Assembly (NCBI RefSeq): GCF_030295405.1
Contig: NZ_AP027080.1
Location: forward strand, 1,612,001 to 1,676,000
Direction: 5' to 3'
Length of the DNA: 64,000 nucleotides
Origin: Mesoterricola silvestris
GTDB lineage: Bacteria; Acidobacteriota; Holophagae; Holophagales; Holophagaceae
The position numbers were made by a program, and so were the translations under genes. Each line of letters begins with the position of its first letter. The first letter of the stretch is position 1. The notes under the pieces are model-generated. The model was not told the origin of the DNA. It did not search any database and saw only the letters and a list, made by a program, of their open reading frames with translations. Shown here in pieces: positions 62,273-64,000 of this stretch.

Positions 62273-63031
62273 ATGGGGATCCGCATGCTGGTGGCCTCCG
62301 TGGGGATCGCCGCCCTGGTGGGGTGCGCCACGGAGTCCAAGCTCGACACGAACACCTCGGACACCGAAGCCATCAAGGAATCCCCCGCGGGGATCTCGGT
62401 TTTCGGGTTCACGGACGTGCTCACGACCCTGCCCGGGGTCCTGGGCGGCGCCTACCCGGCCTGCGTCACCCCCACGGTGAACGGCTCCACCGCCACCCTG
62501 GCCCTGGCGGGGTGCAGGTCGGCCAGCGGGGGGACCCTCGCCGGCACCCTGACCCTGGCCGACGCCCTGTCGGGGTCCACCCACACCTACACCGAGACCT
62601 TCGGATCCCTGGTGAACACCCGCAGTTCCACCGCCCAGTGGGTGTACTCCGGCAGCCTCACGGCGACGGTGAACGGCGCGGCCGGCACCCTGACCGCGAA
62701 CCCGGGCTTCAAGATCACCGTCACGGACACGGCCACCCCGGCCAACAGCAAGGCCTGGACCTTCACCTGCGGCCTGTCCAGCACCACCACCTCCACGGGG
62801 TTCAGCCTCTCGGGCAGCTTCGCGGTGGCCACCGCGGCCGGAGACAGCGTCAGCATCCAGATCGACCCCGCCTCGCCCCTCACCTGGGTCAAGGGCGGCG
62901 CGTACCCCGTGACCGGCAAGCTGGTCATCCAGGACAACCGCACCTCGGGCACGGCCACCCGCGAAACCGTGACGGCCCTCTTCGACCACGGCACGGTCAC
63001 CATCAACGGCGGCGTCATCACGCTCGGATAG
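62273..63031 (+). CDS. lipoprotein, function unknown
   Basis: 252 residues with a lipobox (VGIAALVGCA; Cys about 18). The mature part is Thr/Ser/Gly-rich and beta-predicted (TVNGSTATLALAGC, SGSLTATVNGAAG), with three further Cys. No family recognised; probably an outer-membrane or surface lipoprotein. It sits between the thioredoxin gene and an outer-membrane protein gene, same direction. Confidence 0.7.
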   Translation: MGIRMLVASVGIAALVGCATESKLDTNTSDTEAIKESPAGISVFGFTDVLTTLPGVLGGAYPACVTPTVNGSTATLALAGCRSASGGTLAGTLTLADALSGSTHTYTETFGSLVNTRSSTAQWVYSGSLTATVNGAAGTLTANPGFKITVTDTATPANSKAWTFTCGLSSTTTSTGFSLSGSFAVATAAGDSVSIQIDPASPLTWVKGGAYPVTGKLVIQDNRTSGTATRETVTALFDHGTVTINGGVITLG

Positions 63032-63047
63032 CTCCCAGGGAGGTCAC

Positions 63048-63821
63048 ATGCGGACTCTGGTCCTTTCGGCAGCCATGGCGGCGTCGCTGCCCGCCCTCGC
63101 CCAGGCCCCCGGCGCCTGGTACCTGGACCTGCACCGGGTGGCGCCGACCCTGGAGGGGAACTACACCGGCATGCAGGACGGCAAGCCGGTCAATTTCGAT
63201 ATCGTCAAGGATCTGGCCCTGGCCAAGGACGGCGCGAAGGTGGGGGTGGGCCTGGAATACCAGGGGCCCCGCTTCGGCCTCGAGCTTGCCGTGGAATCCC
63301 AGGACTACCTGGGGTCCAATCTGATCACGCGGGATGTCACCATTTCCGGCCAGACCTGGAACGCCCAGGCCACCGTGGCCACCTCCGTGAAGGTGACCAA
63401 CTACACCGGGAACTGGACCATCCGGTTCATGCGGACGCCCGGCTTCTGGATCGGCGTGGATCTGGGGGTGCGCGGCACCGCCCTGGATCTCAAGGCCACC
63501 GGAACGAGCTACCTGACAGGCCTCACCTCCCAGGCCTCCTTCAAGTCGGGCCTCCCCATGCCCCAGCTGGGCCCTTCGGTGGGGTACTACGGCCTGGAGG
63601 GCCGGTTGGTCCTCCGGGGCTACTACCACTACCTGGGCTACAAGGGCGCCACGTACCGGAACGCCGGGGCCGACGCGCGCTTCTTCCCCCTCCCCTGGCT
63701 TGGCGTTCGGGTCTTCACCGCGTCGGAGTCCTGGAAGGTGCCCACGGACAGCATCTCCAAGGACCTGGCCATCGAGCTGGACCGGACGGGCACGGGCTTT
63801 GGGCTTGTGCTGAAGTTCTAG
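63048..63821 (+). CDS. outer-membrane beta-barrel protein
   Basis: 257 residues: signal peptide (LSAAMAASLPALAQ), then alternating strands (VGVGLEYQGPRFGLELAVE, NWTIRFMRTPGFWIGVDLG) and a terminal aromatic residue (GFGLVLKF). Consistent with a barrel of about ten strands; family not identified. It follows the lipoprotein gene by 16 bases, suggesting a lipoprotein-barrel pair. Confidence 0.75.
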   Translation: MRTLVLSAAMAASLPALAQAPGAWYLDLHRVAPTLEGNYTGMQDGKPVNFDIVKDLALAKDGAKVGVGLEYQGPRFGLELAVESQDYLGSNLITRDVTISGQTWNAQATVATSVKVTNYTGNWTIRFMRTPGFWIGVDLGVRGTALDLKATGTSYLTGLTSQASFKSGLPMPQLGPSVGYYGLEGRLVLRGYYHYLGYKGATYRNAGADARFFPLPWLGVRVFTASESWKVPTDSISKDLAIELDRTGTGFGLVLKF

Positions 63822-63945
63822 CCCGACATTCCGACCCATCCGGTCCTGCAAAGCACCAGGACGTTTTCGGCACCTTATTGGCCCAATGTCTGCACCGTCG
63901 TGGGGATGAAGCCCGGAACGGCTTGTCCCGAGCGGGTCGGAAGAC

Positions 63946-63995
63946 CCATCGAAAAGAATAAACGCTGGGGCGCAGAGGACGAGACGCACTGCGTC
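63946..63995. repeat. dispersed intergenic repeat near the right edge
   Basis: 63946-63976 is a copy of the unit found twice at 12124-12332 (25 of 28 shared with the minus-strand copy at 12305-12332). It is followed by the GACGCA-C-TGCGTC palindrome at 63983-63995, related to those at 5161, 5505 and 27989. It probably continues beyond the window. No gene follows 63821. Confidence 0.7.
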
Positions 63996-64000
63996 GAGTC

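Overview
The window is very GC-rich, tightly packed chromosomal DNA from a bacterium with a Gram-negative type envelope: TonB-dependent receptor, several outer-membrane barrels, lipoproteins and a GT9 glycosyltransferase. An Oar-like receptor with a carboxypeptidase-regulatory N-terminus, a beta-propeller histidine kinase, flagellar genes, bifunctional AdhE and a full arsenic-resistance operon together suggest an Acidobacteriota member, most likely Holophagae (Geothrix/Holophaga-like). That placement is inference from gene content; there is no rRNA here. There is one tRNA (Leu, CAA), no insertion sequence, no prophage and no CRISPR array.

Layout. 1-9.5 kb is housekeeping: moeA (cut by the left edge) diverging from a bifunctional (p)ppGpp synthetase/hydrolase, a Nudix hydrolase, a YihY membrane protein, thiD with a downstream unknown gene, fliN, fliL and HU with a clear promoter and terminator. 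9.5-21 kb holds truA, nadE, a CBS protein, pgi, a DUF2461 protein, adhE, a U32 peptidase and a YhiN-type flavoprotein. 21-25 kb is a tandem pair of near-identical large lipoproteins whose 3' ends diverge and become AT-richer. 25-28 kb has a small secreted protein, a hemerythrin-SRPBCC fusion and a triple-BON protein.

28-40 kb looks like an envelope module. A leftward operon (outer-membrane barrel, TonB receptor, second barrel, secreted NTN hydrolase) diverges from an OmpR-type regulator and a propeller sensor kinase, followed by dsbD and a periplasmic thioredoxin. An AT-rich motif recurs about 85-90 bases upstream of both the regulator gene and dsbD.

40.6-50.5 kb is a metal/metalloid island. 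Operon 1 is arsR, ArsP/SO_0444-type permease, two thioredoxin-like proteins, a CcdA-like electron carrier, a rhodanese and a DGC-domain putative zinc-binding protein. Operon 2 is arsR, arsM, acr3, a rhodanese-like protein lacking the catalytic Cys, and arsC. Between them, leftward, lie chrA, an fmdE-like gene and a regulator joining a LexA-like winged helix to a Crp/Fnr protein. ArsC reduces arsenate, Acr3 exports arsenite, ArsM methylates it, and the permease may export methylated arsenite or another thiophilic metal while operon 1 supplies reducing power.

50.7-64 kb returns to general functions: tRNA-Leu, a MacA-like adaptor with a MacB-like permease but no ATPase, ruvC, an RNase R family gene, a sensor-domain membrane protein, a GT9 glycosyltransferase, cysS, a thioesterase, a thioredoxin, a lipoprotein and an outer-membrane protein. 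Several gene-free gaps carry large imperfect palindromes and short dispersed repeats (5.1-5.6, 12.0-12.4, 25.4, 28.0, 59.3-59.5 and 63.9 kb), which are the most unusual DNA-level signal in the window.
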